The position numbers and the translations under genes are program-made. A stretch of DNA of 64,000 nt from Reichenbachiella agarivorans (GTDB taxonomy: Bacteria; Bacteroidota; Bacteroidia; Cytophagales; Cyclobacteriaceae): contig NZ_CP106679.1 of the NCBI RefSeq assembly GCF_025502585.1, positions 2,325,501 to 2,389,500 on the forward strand, read 5' to 3'. Below the pieces are notes generated by a model that was given only the letters and a program-made list of their open reading frames with translations, did no database searches and had not been told where the DNA came from. Shown here piece after piece: positions 1 to 9,147 of the stretch. Each line of letters starts with the position of its first letter. The first letter of the stretch is position 1.

Positions 1-1
1 G

Positions 2-1249
2 ACAGGAGTTGATCTTTCACGCAGCAAATATTTGCACGAAATAATTGTAGAACTGATATCCAAAACCTCTGACATCAACTGGTACTCATTTGCTATTGGG
101 GTTTCCGGCGTATTATTGACGTTAGTGTTGCGAAAAATCAGCCCCAAAGTCCCTGCGAGTTTGGTGTTGGTAGTCTTGGGCTCTCTTGTCGTTTATTTCT
201 TTCACTTAGAAACAATAGGGGTGAGCATCATAGGTTTCGTCCCAAAGGGAATCCCATCCGTGCAAGTCCCTACTTGGACTTGGTATCAAATACAGAGTTT
301 ACTTCCTACCGCCATTACACTGGCAATCATTGGTTTCATAGAGGCCTATTCTTTGGCGCAAGCTGTTCAGGTTAATCACAAGAACGAATATGAAGTCAAA
401 TCCAACCGAGAACTTATTGCATTGGGGATGGGGAATATGATAGGGTCTATGTTTAGCAGTTTTACTACGACAGGTGGCTTTAGTCGTACAGCCGTCAATG
501 ATGCAGCTGGAGCGAAAACCACTCTTGCTTTGATTTTTAGTGCGATGGTTGTCTTGTCTGTGCTGATGTTTATGACGGGACTGTTCTATTATTTGCCTCA
601 CGCTGCCTTGGCTGCTATTATTATTATGGCAGTGGCTGGATTGATCAAAGTCGAAGAAGTCAAGCGATTGTGGAAAACGGATCGCTATGATTTTGTGATG
701 ATGCTGGTAGCATTGGGAGGTACGATTATGCTAGGGATTGAATGGGGAATCGGATTGGGAGTGGTGATTTCACTTATTGTATTGATCTACAAGACATCTA
801 CCCCGCACATAGCAGAATTGGGTCAAATAGAAGGGACACATACCTTTAGGAATCTGGAGCGCTTCAAAAATGCTCAGGATAGACCAGAAATTGGGATTTT
901 GAGATTTGATGCCCGTTTGTATTTTGCCAATACGGTCGCACTACGAGAAAAAATCGACGAGATGCTTGCTAAAAAGACCGAAATGAAACTTTTTGTTTTG
1001 GATGCACAGAGCATAGGAGATGTAGATTCTAGTGGGATGGAGACGCTTCACCGCATCTACGAAAATTTGAACCAAAGAGGAATCCAATTCAAATTGGCAG
1101 CAGTAATTGGTCCTGTGAGGGACAAACTATATCGATCAGGATTAGTGAGTCAGATAGGCCTACACAACTTTCATGAATCTATTGAATCTGCTATTGGAAT
1201 CATACCCAAAGAAGAAATTCCCTTTCAGACGAATGTCTCTGGAGTTTAG
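2..1249 (+). CDS. SulP family anion permease, 3' part
   Basis: This is the C-terminal part of a SulP/SLC26-type anion (sulfate, bicarbonate) permease of the inner membrane. The frame is open from base 2, so the start lies before the window; the TTG at 32 is internal. The visible part has several hydrophobic segments and the family motif GGFSRTAVN around residue 150. It ends in a soluble STAS domain (roughly the last 115 residues, with the LDAQSIGDVDSSG stretch) that usually regulates these carriers. The substrate cannot be read from the sequence. No neighbour gives a pathway hint; the next gene starts 95 bases later on the same strand. Confidence 0.93.
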   Translation, partial: TGVDLSRSKYLHEIIVELISKTSDINWYSFAIGVSGVLLTLVLRKISPKVPASLVLVVLGSLVVYFFHLETIGVSIIGFVPKGIPSVQVPTWTWYQIQSLLPTAITLAIIGFIEAYSLAQAVQVNHKNEYEVKSNRELIALGMGNMIGSMFSSFTTTGGFSRTAVNDAAGAKTTLALIFSAMVVLSVLMFMTGLFYYLPHAALAAIIIMAVAGLIKVEEVKRLWKTDRYDFVMMLVALGGTIMLGIEWGIGLGVVISLIVLIYKTSTPHIAELGQIEGTHTFRNLERFKNAQDRPEIGILRFDARLYFANTVALREKIDEMLAKKTEMKLFVLDAQSIGDVDSSGMETLHRIYENLNQRGIQFKLAAVIGPVRDKLYRSGLVSQIGLHNFHESIESAIGIIPKEEIPFQTNVSGV

Positions 1250-1343
1250 AGCCATTTTTTGAAGTGCAAAGCCATCAGCACAGTGCACTGCATTTTTTTT
1301 TGATTTCTGGCAAAGTATTTGTTTTCTCTCTCATAACTATAGA

Positions 1344-1877
1344 ATGAAGATGATGAAAAGTTTAGTGATGATATTGATGTTCTTGTTTTTGACTATCGTA
1401 GCGGTATTTGGTCAGGACAAAATGTCGAAAAGAGAGTTGAAAATGCAGGCCAAACAGGAAGCGTATTCAGAGACGAAGGAGTTGGTCAAGTCTGGCGCTT
1501 TTTCTTTTACTGCAGATTGGGCGAGTACACAGAGAGGTCGCCGAATCAATTTGATTGGTAATCCCAATAGCTTCATATTGAAAGATTCTACAGTGACAGG
1601 AGACTTGCCCTATTTTGGAGAAGTACAGATGTATGACATGAGCGGTGACGGTGGAATTAATTTTGATGGTACTGCCATGGGATTGACAGCCATTGCCAAT
1701 GATAAGAAAATGAAAGGACTTGTGATGTTTAGTGTCAAGTCAAAGGCTGGGAATGAGGTGTACAATTGTACTTTGACTATAGTAGGTAGTAGGAGTGCTT
1801 CACTGAGTATCACCAGCAGTGCTAGAAATCGCATCACTTATGATGGGACAATTAAGCCACTGGAAACAAAACTTTAG
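1344..1877 (+). CDS. DUF4251 domain exported protein
   Basis: A 177-residue protein with an N-terminal signal peptide (hydrophobic residues 5-22, then a short charged stretch) and a C-terminal DUF4251 domain, beginning near FTADWASTQRGRRINL and ending YDGTIKPL. DUF4251 proteins are common in Bacteroidota and have no known function; they are expected in the periplasm or at the envelope. The ATG at 1344 puts the signal peptide at the very N terminus. The gene ends 18 bases before a strong symmetrical terminator shared with the opposing gene, so it is probably transcribed alone. Confidence 0.85.
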   Translation: MKMMKSLVMILMFLFLTIVAVFGQDKMSKRELKMQAKQEAYSETKELVKSGAFSFTADWASTQRGRRINLIGNPNSFILKDSTVTGDLPYFGEVQMYDMSGDGGINFDGTAMGLTAIANDKKMKGLVMFSVKSKAGNEVYNCTLTIVGSRSASLSITSSARNRITYDGTIKPLETKL

Positions 1878-1895
1878 ATTCTTAAAAACAGGCGT

Positions 1896-1935
1896 AAAAA
1901 AGGGGTAGTGCAATTAATTGCACTACCCCTTTTTT
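1896..1935. terminator. Bidirectional palindromic terminator
   Basis: A perfect 40-bp palindrome. The arms start with A6 and GGGGTAG and meet at AATT/AATT, so both strands give a stable hairpin followed by six T. It lies between convergent genes (stops at 1877 and 1951) and can end transcription from both sides. A second palindrome with the same GGGGTAG outer stem and AATTAATT centre lies at 29772-29811. Confidence 0.9.
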
Positions 1936-1950
1936 GGTATTCTCTAGTAT

Positions 1951-2187
1951 CTATTTGCAATTAGCAATTGCCTCTTCTGCCAATTGCAGTGCCTTTCTGG
2001 CTTCTTCTGCTTTTTGAGTCGCGATTTCTTCTTGTTCGAGGGCTTTGATTTCCATCACGCGAGCTAGCTCCATATTGGCTTCAGCGATTTCTTTTTGTTT
2101 CTTGACTTCTTTGGAGCGGCTGTTGGATATAAATCCAAAATATACCGAGATGATCAATAAAGTAGCGAGTAAAACATTCTTGCCCAT
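1951..2187 (-). CDS. Small membrane-anchored coiled-coil protein
   Basis: A 78-residue protein of unknown function. Residues 5-22 form one hydrophobic segment (signal anchor or uncleaved signal). The remainder, residues 26-75, is a charged, Ala/Glu/Lys-rich helix that is very probably a coiled coil. No catalytic motif is visible. It lies 7 bases after the stop of the aldose-epimerase-like gene on the same strand, so the two are probably co-transcribed, but nothing links them functionally. It ends next to the shared palindromic terminator. Confidence 0.7.
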   Translation of the reverse strand: MGKNVLLATLLIISVYFGFISNSRSKEVKKQKEIAEANMELARVMEIKALEQEEIATQKAEEARKALQLAEEAIANCK

Positions 2188-2194
2188 GGCGGTA

Positions 2195-3079
2195 TTATTT
2201 AGGTTCTATGATTTGAATTTGATATGAGGCATAGTGTGTATTACCAGCCTTTAGTTTGAGGTTGCCTATCTTGGCAGTCCATTCTTGTGTGGTGTCTTCA
2301 TAATCAGGCAATCCGTCCCAAGGCTCCAGACATACATATGGTGCTTTGGGTTTGGACCAGATTCCCAAAAACGGAAAGTCTGCAAAATTCATTTTAATCT
2401 GAATTTTGTTCTTTTTTGATTTAAGCGAAATTTCAGATGAATGCAATTCGGTAAAGATCAATGCGTCCTTGTCAAATAGTTTTTCTGATAGATATAGTTT
2501 TTTGCTTTCCTTCAAAAAGGGGATTTCTTCTTTCATCAATAATCCACCAGGGGTTAGTTGAGAAATAGAGGCCGTTTCATCTTCTTCAAATTCAATGTAA
2601 TAATCAGACAATGACTCTCCTTCGTTCCACAAACAATTGAAAGCAGGATGTCCACCAATCGAAAAATACATTGGGTTTTTGCCAGTATTAACGACTTCAT
2701 GAAAGACCTGAAGTCTATTGTCCATAAGCAGGAAGTTGATCTTGAATTCAAATTCAAAGGGAAAAACTTTCATGGTTTCTTCGCTATGAGAGAGAGAAAA
2801 TGAAAGTCTGCTCGGGGAGCGATTGATCAATTTGACAGCTGCATTGTTTCGGATGATTCCGTGTTTGGGCAATTGGTAGGTTTTACCTTCAAACTTGTAG
2901 CTGCCGTCTTTGAGCAAACCGATATTGGGGAATAGTACAGGTGCAGAACTTGCCCAAATTTTAGGGTCTGCTTGCCAGATGTATTCTCGCTCACTTTTTA
3001 GGGATTTGATACTGCACAGTTCTGCGCCCAACTCCTCTACCTCTACTCTAAACTGACTATTCTCAATGCTATATTTCAC
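2195..3079 (-). CDS. Aldose 1-epimerase (galactose mutarotase)-like protein
   Basis: A soluble beta-sandwich protein of the galactose-mutarotase-like superfamily, probably binding or epimerising the anomeric carbon of sugars or hexose-6-phosphates. Family hallmarks are the N-terminal GAELCSIKS and WQADPKIWASSAPVLFPNIG region, the central GGHPAFN motif (catalytic-type histidine) and the late CLEPWDGLPD segment. The open frame extends to a TTG at 3124, but the GTG at 3079 gives the usual family N terminus (VKYSIENSQF) and 294 residues, so I prefer it. The exact sugar substrate is unknown. Co-directional with the small coiled-coil gene downstream. Confidence 0.85.
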   Translation of the reverse strand: MKYSIENSQFRVEVEELGAELCSIKSLKSEREYIWQADPKIWASSAPVLFPNIGLLKDGSYKFEGKTYQLPKHGIIRNNAAVKLINRSPSRLSFSLSHSEETMKVFPFEFEFKINFLLMDNRLQVFHEVVNTGKNPMYFSIGGHPAFNCLWNEGESLSDYYIEFEEDETASISQLTPGGLLMKEEIPFLKESKKLYLSEKLFDKDALIFTELHSSEISLKSKKNKIQIKMNFADFPFLGIWSKPKAPYVCLEPWDGLPDYEDTTQEWTAKIGNLKLKAGNTHYASYQIQIIEPK

Positions 3080-3175
3080 TGGACTGTATTTCGGTGGTGC
3101 GCTAAAATTAACGAATAATGTCAATCTACAAGTGGCAATTCATAAAATCGCCTAAAATCCTCAAATTTTTTTGTG

Positions 3176-3183
3176 CAAATGTA
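3176..3183 (-). promoter_or_regulatory. Bacteroidota -7 box (TACATTTG)
   Basis: On the minus strand TACATTTG matches the Bacteroidota -7 consensus TAnnTTTG. It lies about 100 bases upstream of the preferred GTG start of the aldose-epimerase-like gene. No clear -33 TTTG is seen at the expected spacing. Confidence 0.45.
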
Positions 3184-3466
3184 GAGTGTAATATTAGAGC
3201 CTAGGGAATACTTTAATAAGGTATAACCCTCTTTATAGTGTCAGTGTATAACTGCCCTTGGCATGAGGTTGACAGAATTTTGAAGTTTTTTGACAGGAAT
3301 TTGTTGTTGAGGTTTTTTCCTAGCCCCTTTATTAGGAAAACTAACCTAAATCTAGGTAAATCCTATACCATAGGTACAGGTAAATTGATGTTAGATCAGG
3401 AGAAATTGCTTTTGTGATTCCCAAGTCCCAAGGGAGAATATAAGTTACTTTAATCGATTTTGTAAA
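3184..3466. other. Intergenic region upstream of surface-protein operon
   Basis: About 280 AT-rich bases between divergent genes. No open frame of note and no strong hairpin. It must hold the promoter of the 3467-10056 operon, but I find no clean TTTG-N19-TAnnTTTG match; TACTTTAA at 3446-3453 is the nearest -7-like sequence. Confidence 0.4.
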
Positions 3467-6400
3467 ATGAAAAACCTCTATCTAACCACATCAATGGGTT
3501 TGTTTATTTTGCTTGTACTTACTTATCGTGTTTCTGCACAATCAGTGGGTATAGGTGTAAACCAACCTAACCCCAATGCTGTACTCGAACTAGTAAGCCC
3601 TACCAATAATCAGGGTTTGATGATACCTAAGGTATCAACCGCTCAACGTAATGCCAATTCCTTTGTCTCTAAACTAAGCAATAAGGAAAATGGTTTGATG
3701 GTATTTGACAGTGATGAAAATGCTTTTTACTATTGGCAAAATGGAAGTTGGCAATCTATTGCCTCCAACGTGATTCTAACTGCAGGTGATGGAATCCAAA
3801 TCAATGGAAATCTAATTACCAACATAGGAGATTTGGACCAAACGAATGAACTACAGCAAATCAGTCTTACCGGTACTGTCTTGACTTTGAGTGATGGAGG
3901 TAGCGTTGACTTAAACTCAATCAATACAGATAATCAGTTGACGGAACAGCAAATTGCTGCTTTTGGATTTGTAAAATTAAATGACCTCAGTATTTCAGAT
4001 AATCAAAATATTAGCTTGACTGGAATGAGTTTGACGATCGAAAGAGGGAATACAATTGATTTATCTTCTTTGGATACGAATACACAACTGACTGATTCGG
4101 ACATTGCAGCGATGGGTTATCTTAAAACTGCCAGTGATGATCAAACAGCAGGAGAAGTAGGAGTGATGCCATCAGGAGACTTGACTTCCACAGATGTTCA
4201 ATCCGCACTCGAAGAATTGCAAGGAGAAATAACGACTGCTGCCTCAGCATCTCTACCAGATGGAGCGGTCACAACTGTGAAAATCAGCAATGGAGCAGTA
4301 ACCAATGCGAAGATCACAGGGATGGATTTTGCGAAACTAACGAATGTGCCTGCAGGTTTGGCAGACGGAGATGACAATACACAGTTGACCGAAAGCGAGG
4401 TGGATGGATATGTGTCCAACAATGGCTACCTCACTACAGAGACGGATCCTAGTGTACCAGCAAGTATCAAAGACGGTATAGATTGGTCAGAGTTGAGTGG
4501 TATTCCTGCAGACATAGCAGACGGAGATGCCAATACACAGCTCACTGATTCGGACATTGCAGCGATGGGTTACCTTAAAACTGCCAGTGATGATCAAACA
4601 GCAGGAGAAGTAGGAGTGTTGCCATCAGGAGACTTGACTTCTACAGATGTTCAATCCGCACTCGAAGAATTGCAAGGAGAAATAACGACTGCTGCCTCAG
4701 CATCTCTACCAGATGGAGCGGTCACAACTGTGAAAATCAGCAATGGAGCAGTAACCAATGCGAAGATCACAGGGATGGATTTTGCGAAACTAACGAATGT
4801 GCCTGCAGGTTTGGCAGACGGAGATGACAATACACAGTTGACCGAAAGCGAGGTGGATGGATATGTGTCCAACAATGGCTACCTCACTACAGAGACGGAT
4901 CCTAGTGTACCAGCAAGTATCAAAGACGGTATAGATTGGTCAGAGTTGAGTGGTATTCCTGCAGACATAGCAGACGGAGATGCCAATACACAGCTCACTG
5001 ATTCGGACATTGCAGCGATGGGTTACCTTAAAACTGCCAGTGATGATCAAACAGCAGGAGAAGTAGGAGTGTTGCCATCAGGAGACTTGACTTCTACAGA
5101 TGTTCAATCCGCACTCGAAGAATTGCAAGGAGAAATAACGACTGCTGCCTCAGCATCTCTACCAGATGGAGCGGTCACAACTGTGAAAATCAGCAATGGA
5201 GCAGTAACCAATGCGAAGATCACAGGGATGGATTTTGCGAAACTAACGAATGTGCCTGCAGGTTTGGCAGACGGAGATGACAATACACAGTTGACCGAAA
5301 GCGAGGTGGATGGATATGTGTCCAACAATGGCTACCTCACTACAGAGACGGATCCTAGTGTACCAGCAAGTATCAAAGACGGTATAGATTGGTCAGAGTT
5401 GAGTGGTATTCCTGCAGACATAGCAGACGGAGATGCCAATACACAGCTCACTGATTCGGACATTGCAGCGATGGGTTACCTTAAAACTGCCAGTGATGAT
5501 CAAACAGCAGGAGAAGTAGGAGTGTTGCCATCAGGAGACTTGACTTCTACAGATGTTCAATCCGCACTCGAAGAATTGCAAGGAGAAATAACGACTGCTG
5601 CCTCAGCATCTCTACCAGATGGAGCGGTCACAACTGTGAAAATCAGCAATGGAGCAGTAACCAATGCGAAGATCACAGGGATGGATTTTGCGAAATTAAC
5701 GAATGTGCCTGCAGGTTTGGCAGACGGAGATGACAATACACAGTTGACCGAAAGCGAGGTGGATGGATATGTGTCCAACAATGGCTACCTCACTACAGAG
5801 ACGGATCCTAGTGTACCAGCAAGTATCAAAGACGGTATAGATTGGTCAGAGTTGAGTGGTATTCCTGCAGACATAGCAGACGGAGATGACAATACACAAC
5901 TGACTGATTCGGACATTGCAGCGATGGGTTACCTTAAAACTGCCAGTGATGACCAAACAGCAGGAGAAGTAGGAGTGATGCCATCAGGAGACTTGACTTC
6001 TACAGATGTTCAATCCGCACTCGAAGAATTGCAAGGAGAAATAACGACTGCTGCCTCAGCATCTCTACCAGATGGAGCGGTCACAACTGTGAAAATCAGC
6101 AATGGAGCAGTAACCAATGCGAAGATCACAGGGATGGATTTTGCGAAATTAACGAATGTGCCTGCAGGTTTGGCAGACGGAGATGACAATACACAGTTGA
6201 CCGAAAGCGAGGTGGATGGATATGTGTCCAACAATGGCTACCTCACTACAGAGACGGATCCTAGTGTACCAGCAAGTATCAAAGACGGTATAGATTGGTC
6301 AGAGTTGAGTGGTATTCCTACAGACATAGCAGACGGAGATGACAACACACAACTGAGCATGGTTGAAATAGCTGCTCTTGGATTTATTACTTCTCCAAAT

Positions 6401-7762
6401 GATGCTGATGCTAGTAGCAGCAACGAGTTAATTACATCCGCAGTGATGAGTGGCAATGTATTGAGAATAACTGAAGCTGCCACAACAACTAATGTAGATC
6501 TTAGTCAGTTTGCAGAGTTGCCAAGTCAATCTAGTCAAGGAGGTAAATACCTTACTACCAATGGTGTTTCTGCGTCTTGGGCAACTGTACCATCCAGTTT
6601 ATGGAATCTCGCGGGTTCGTCAATTAACTATACAGCGGGGAATGTTTCTATTGGTACTGCGTTGGGATCATCGAGACTGAATGTTCAGACCAGTACAGCT
6701 AACTCAACTACACCACAGATTAGTATAAGCGATGGGAACGGTACAGGCGATGCTTCTATCAATTTTCTACAAACCTCTGGAGGCAGTTATGCTATTGGAC
6801 TGGATGCAAGTGATGCAGATAAGTTTAAAATCAGTGCAAGTGGCATTGTTGGCACTAATGACGTCCTTACCGCACTCTCTACTGGCCAAGTGGGGATAGG
6901 AGTCACTGCTAGCACTGATACCCAATTGGAAGTGCTTACATCCAACGCTTATGGAATACAGCTCAACAATAATGCAAATGCAGGTACAGTCAATGGTTTG
7001 AGAACAAACATCACTGGAGGCACATCAGGTACTGTTTATGGTGTGTACAGTGATATTACTGCTTTGGGGTCTGGTCAAAGACATGCCTTTTATGGATATA
7101 CACGGACTGAAGCTTCTAATAGCAATTTGTCTTATGGAATGCGTCTCAACGTAGATGCCGACGGCAATGGTGCAGCATATGGAGCGTATATATCCATGCT
7201 TGGCTCGGGTACGGGTAATAATTTCGGGTTGTTTATCAATAATGGTTCTGCTGGAATTAATGAATATGGAATATATACCACTGGTGAAGGAAGAAATTTT
7301 TTTAGTGGTGATCTTGGTATAGGGACAACTACTCCTAGTGAAAAATTGGATGTCATTGGCAATGTAGAAATCACAGGTACAATTGTTACTCCTGTCAGAG
7401 CAAGTGTGTACAATATAAATACAACCAACTATACATTGACCGTTCCAGTAGGGGCGAGGATCATAAAGGTTCAAAATACTGCCAACAATGGTACACCAGT
7501 GAGAATAGCAGGAATTACTCCTGGGATTGATGGACAGGAACTCATCATTGTCAATGTAGATCCTGATGCTCAAACCATCAATGGTAGGGTAGATTTTTTG
7601 ACTTCATACGATTTTGATACCAATAAGCTCTATTTAGATACAAACAGTGGGAATGTACTGATTGGTCCAGATACTTCAATGCTCAAGTTGATATACATAG
7701 ATGCCTTGAGCGCATGGGTACAAGAATCATTTAGTAGCAATAGTAAAGCTGTAATCTTCTAA
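3467..7762 (+). CDS. Exported repeat protein with tail-fibre-like architecture
   Basis: A 1431-residue exported protein. Residues 1-24 are a signal peptide (cleavage near VSAQS). Residues 25-200 resemble the head region common in Bacteroidota fibre-like proteins. Residues about 205-959 are five near-identical 151-residue repeats with the elements TQLTDSDIAAMGYL, SALEELQGEI and IDWSELSGIPADIADGD. The C-terminal 470 residues are Gly/Thr/Asn-rich and include GIGTTTPSEKLDVIGNVEI, also typical of fibre-like proteins. No T9SS C-terminal sorting domain is visible at its own end. It is first in an operon with a CHU_C-type cargo gene (4-base gap) and a PorP/SprF gene, so a surface filament or adhesin is a reasonable inference. 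Function unproven. Confidence 0.85.
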   Translation: MKNLYLTTSMGLFILLVLTYRVSAQSVGIGVNQPNPNAVLELVSPTNNQGLMIPKVSTAQRNANSFVSKLSNKENGLMVFDSDENAFYYWQNGSWQSIASNVILTAGDGIQINGNLITNIGDLDQTNELQQISLTGTVLTLSDGGSVDLNSINTDNQLTEQQIAAFGFVKLNDLSISDNQNISLTGMSLTIERGNTIDLSSLDTNTQLTDSDIAAMGYLKTASDDQTAGEVGVMPSGDLTSTDVQSALEELQGEITTAASASLPDGAVTTVKISNGAVTNAKITGMDFAKLTNVPAGLADGDDNTQLTESEVDGYVSNNGYLTTETDPSVPASIKDGIDWSELSGIPADIADGDANTQLTDSDIAAMGYLKTASDDQTAGEVGVLPSGDLTSTDVQSALEELQGEITTAASASLPDGAVTTVKISNGAVTNAKITGMDFAKLTNVPAGLADGDDNTQLTESEVDGYVSNNGYLTTETDPSVPASIKDGIDWSELSGIPADIADGDANTQLTDSDIAAMGYLKTASDDQTAGEVGVLPSGDLTSTDVQSALEELQGEITTAASASLPDGAVTTVKISNGAVTNAKITGMDFAKLTNVPAGLADGDDNTQLTESEVDGYVSNNGYLTTETDPSVPASIKDGIDWSELSGIPADIADGDANTQLTDSDIAAMGYLKTASDDQTAGEVGVLPSGDLTSTDVQSALEELQGEITTAASASLPDGAVTTVKISNGAVTNAKITGMDFAKLTNVPAGLADGDDNTQLTESEVDGYVSNNGYLTTETDPSVPASIKDGIDWSELSGIPADIADGDDNTQLTDSDIAAMGYLKTASDDQTAGEVGVMPSGDLTSTDVQSALEELQGEITTAASASLPDGAVTTVKISNGAVTNAKITGMDFAKLTNVPAGLADGDDNTQLTESEVDGYVSNNGYLTTETDPSVPASIKDGIDWSELSGIPTDIADGDDNTQLSMVEIAALGFITSPNDADASSSNELITSAVMSGNVLRITEAATTTNVDLSQFAELPSQSSQGGKYLTTNGVSASWATVPSSLWNLAGSSINYTAGNVSIGTALGSSRLNVQTSTANSTTPQISISDGNGTGDASINFLQTSGGSYAIGLDASDADKFKISASGIVGTNDVLTALSTGQVGIGVTASTDTQLEVLTSNAYGIQLNNNANAGTVNGLRTNITGGTSGTVYGVYSDITALGSGQRHAFYGYTRTEASNSNLSYGMRLNVDADGNGAAYGAYISMLGSGTGNNFGLFINNGSAGINEYGIYTTGEGRNFFSGDLGIGTTTPSEKLDVIGNVEITGTIVTPVRASVYNINTTNYTLTVPVGARIIKVQNTANNGTPVRIAGITPGIDGQELIIVNVDPDAQTINGRVDFLTSYDFDTNKLYLDTNSGNVLIGPDTSMLKLIYIDALSAWVQESFSSNSKAVIF
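4079..6343 (+). repeat. Five tandem 453-bp in-frame repeats
   Basis: Units start at 4079, 4532, 4985, 5438 and 5891, each exactly 453 bp (151 codons), so changes in copy number keep the frame. The copies are almost identical in DNA. They differ in a mosaic way: units 1 and 5 encode VMPSG where 2-4 encode VLPSG, units 4 and 5 share a silent change (aaattaacg for aaactaacg), and units 1-3 end in GDAN while 4-5 end in GDDN. A degenerate sixth start follows at 6344. Confidence 0.97.
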
Positions 7763-7766
7763 TGTT

Positions 7767-9143
7767 ATGAAAGACAAATCATCTATCATGGATTTTTGCT
7801 CTTTCAAGGAAGGAGAGAAAATGGCATTGAAGTCGTTCAAGATTTTTAATTATAGTGATGAGAAGGAGGGATACTCCACAGGTTTCTTTGGCCTATCTGT
7901 ACTATTGATAGCTGGTGACTATTCAATCCTTGGGACGAAGGGAAGATTCACCTCTCTATTTGCTATCGTAGAATCAAGGAGACCCTCCTTTATTTTTATC
8001 TCTACTCTATGTTTGAGCTTGTTCATCAGTAGTCTTTGGTTACCACTTGCTGCTCAGGGATTAGTCAATGATGATGCGATGCTGAGTATCACTTCAAAGA
8101 CACTGGTGACTATCAACACACACTTCAATAACCAAGGAAACCTAATTAACAGAGGACAAATCGATTTGTCAGGAAGTTTTGTCAATACAGGTTTATTTGA
8201 TAATCATGAGGGTCTATTGAAAATGGTAGGCGAACAACAGTATTTGAGTAGCAATTCTACTACATTGGACAATCTCATCATAGATAATCATGGTTGGACT
8301 TATATAACCACCGATTTGGTCCTCAAAGGCAATCTGGAGATGAGAAGAGGTTTAATCAAAATAGATCAAGGGGTTAAATTAGTTCTTGATTCAACTCTCA
8401 AACTTACAGGAGTGGGAGAAAAATCATACTTCGTGGGTAGATTGTTTAGATCAGGCAAAGGCAGTTTGCAGTACCCAATAGGGACTGAATCCGAATATTT
8501 ACCAGTATGGTTGGATGAAGTGGAGGGGTTGAATCCTCTCATAGGTATGGAAGCATACACCATGTCTGCGCATCAGGAATTGGGCGAAGAGTTGGTCGCA
8601 ATCTCAAATCTGAACTATTGGCGCATGACGAGAGATCAAGGATACCGATCTGGCACAATTACGCTGCCTTACAAAGACGAAATATCCAATCAAAATAGAG
8701 ACTATTTGGTGATAGCACAGGCTAAATCATCCGATAGCAAATTTCATTCATTGGGTATGTCAAAGATCAATGGAGGTGATTATTCTGGGTTTATTACCAG
8801 TGAAGGGATTGCCAATGGGAGTTTGTTTGCAGTGGGATATGTTGGAGAGGAGAACAAACTGCCACCTCTGAAAGTAATCAATGTTTTGACACCTTATTTA
8901 GATGGTAAACATGATTTTCTTAGAATCGAAAACATAGAATTGTACGAAGAAAATGAAGTCGAAATATTCAATCGCAATGGAGACATGGTTTTCAAAATGA
9001 GCGAATATGACAACCGAGAGAGAGTTTTTCTTGGATTTTCAAACGTGGGGAGAAAAGGGGAGTTGGTAGACGGTACATATTTCTATACCATCACAAAAGG
9101 TAGCAAGGCTATCACATCAGGTTTTATATTCTTAAAGAGATAA
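7767..9143 (+). CDS. T9SS cargo-like protein with CHU_C-type C-terminal domain
   Basis: A 458-residue exported protein. The last 85 residues (VEIFNRNGDMVFKMSEYDN ... DGTYFYTITKGSKAITSGFIFLKR) have the form of the gliding-motility-associated C-terminal domain (CHU_C, type B), which directs secretion through the type IX system. The middle is beta-rich and contains LVNDDAML near its start. The hydrophobic export segment (about residues 78-100, ending LAAQG) comes after an unusually long N-terminal stretch; other starts are ATG 7788 and ATG 7821. The gene sits between the repeat-protein gene and sprF-like gene with 4-base gaps, the usual order for a type B cargo and its PorP/SprF partner. Confidence 0.8.
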   Translation: MKDKSSIMDFCSFKEGEKMALKSFKIFNYSDEKEGYSTGFFGLSVLLIAGDYSILGTKGRFTSLFAIVESRRPSFIFISTLCLSLFISSLWLPLAAQGLVNDDAMLSITSKTLVTINTHFNNQGNLINRGQIDLSGSFVNTGLFDNHEGLLKMVGEQQYLSSNSTTLDNLIIDNHGWTYITTDLVLKGNLEMRRGLIKIDQGVKLVLDSTLKLTGVGEKSYFVGRLFRSGKGSLQYPIGTESEYLPVWLDEVEGLNPLIGMEAYTMSAHQELGEELVAISNLNYWRMTRDQGYRSGTITLPYKDEISNQNRDYLVIAQAKSSDSKFHSLGMSKINGGDYSGFITSEGIANGSLFAVGYVGEENKLPPLKVINVLTPYLDGKHDFLRIENIELYEENEVEIFNRNGDMVFKMSEYDNRERVFLGFSNVGRKGELVDGTYFYTITKGSKAITSGFIFLKR

Positions 9144-9147
9144 TATC

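Noticed and set aside
4198-6234. Five identical 74-codon antisense frames, one per repeat
   Set aside because: They are reverse-strand shadows of the 453-bp repeats and share no features of real proteins.
4079-6343. Possible CRISPR-like array
   Set aside because: Units are contiguous 453-bp coding repeats without spacers.
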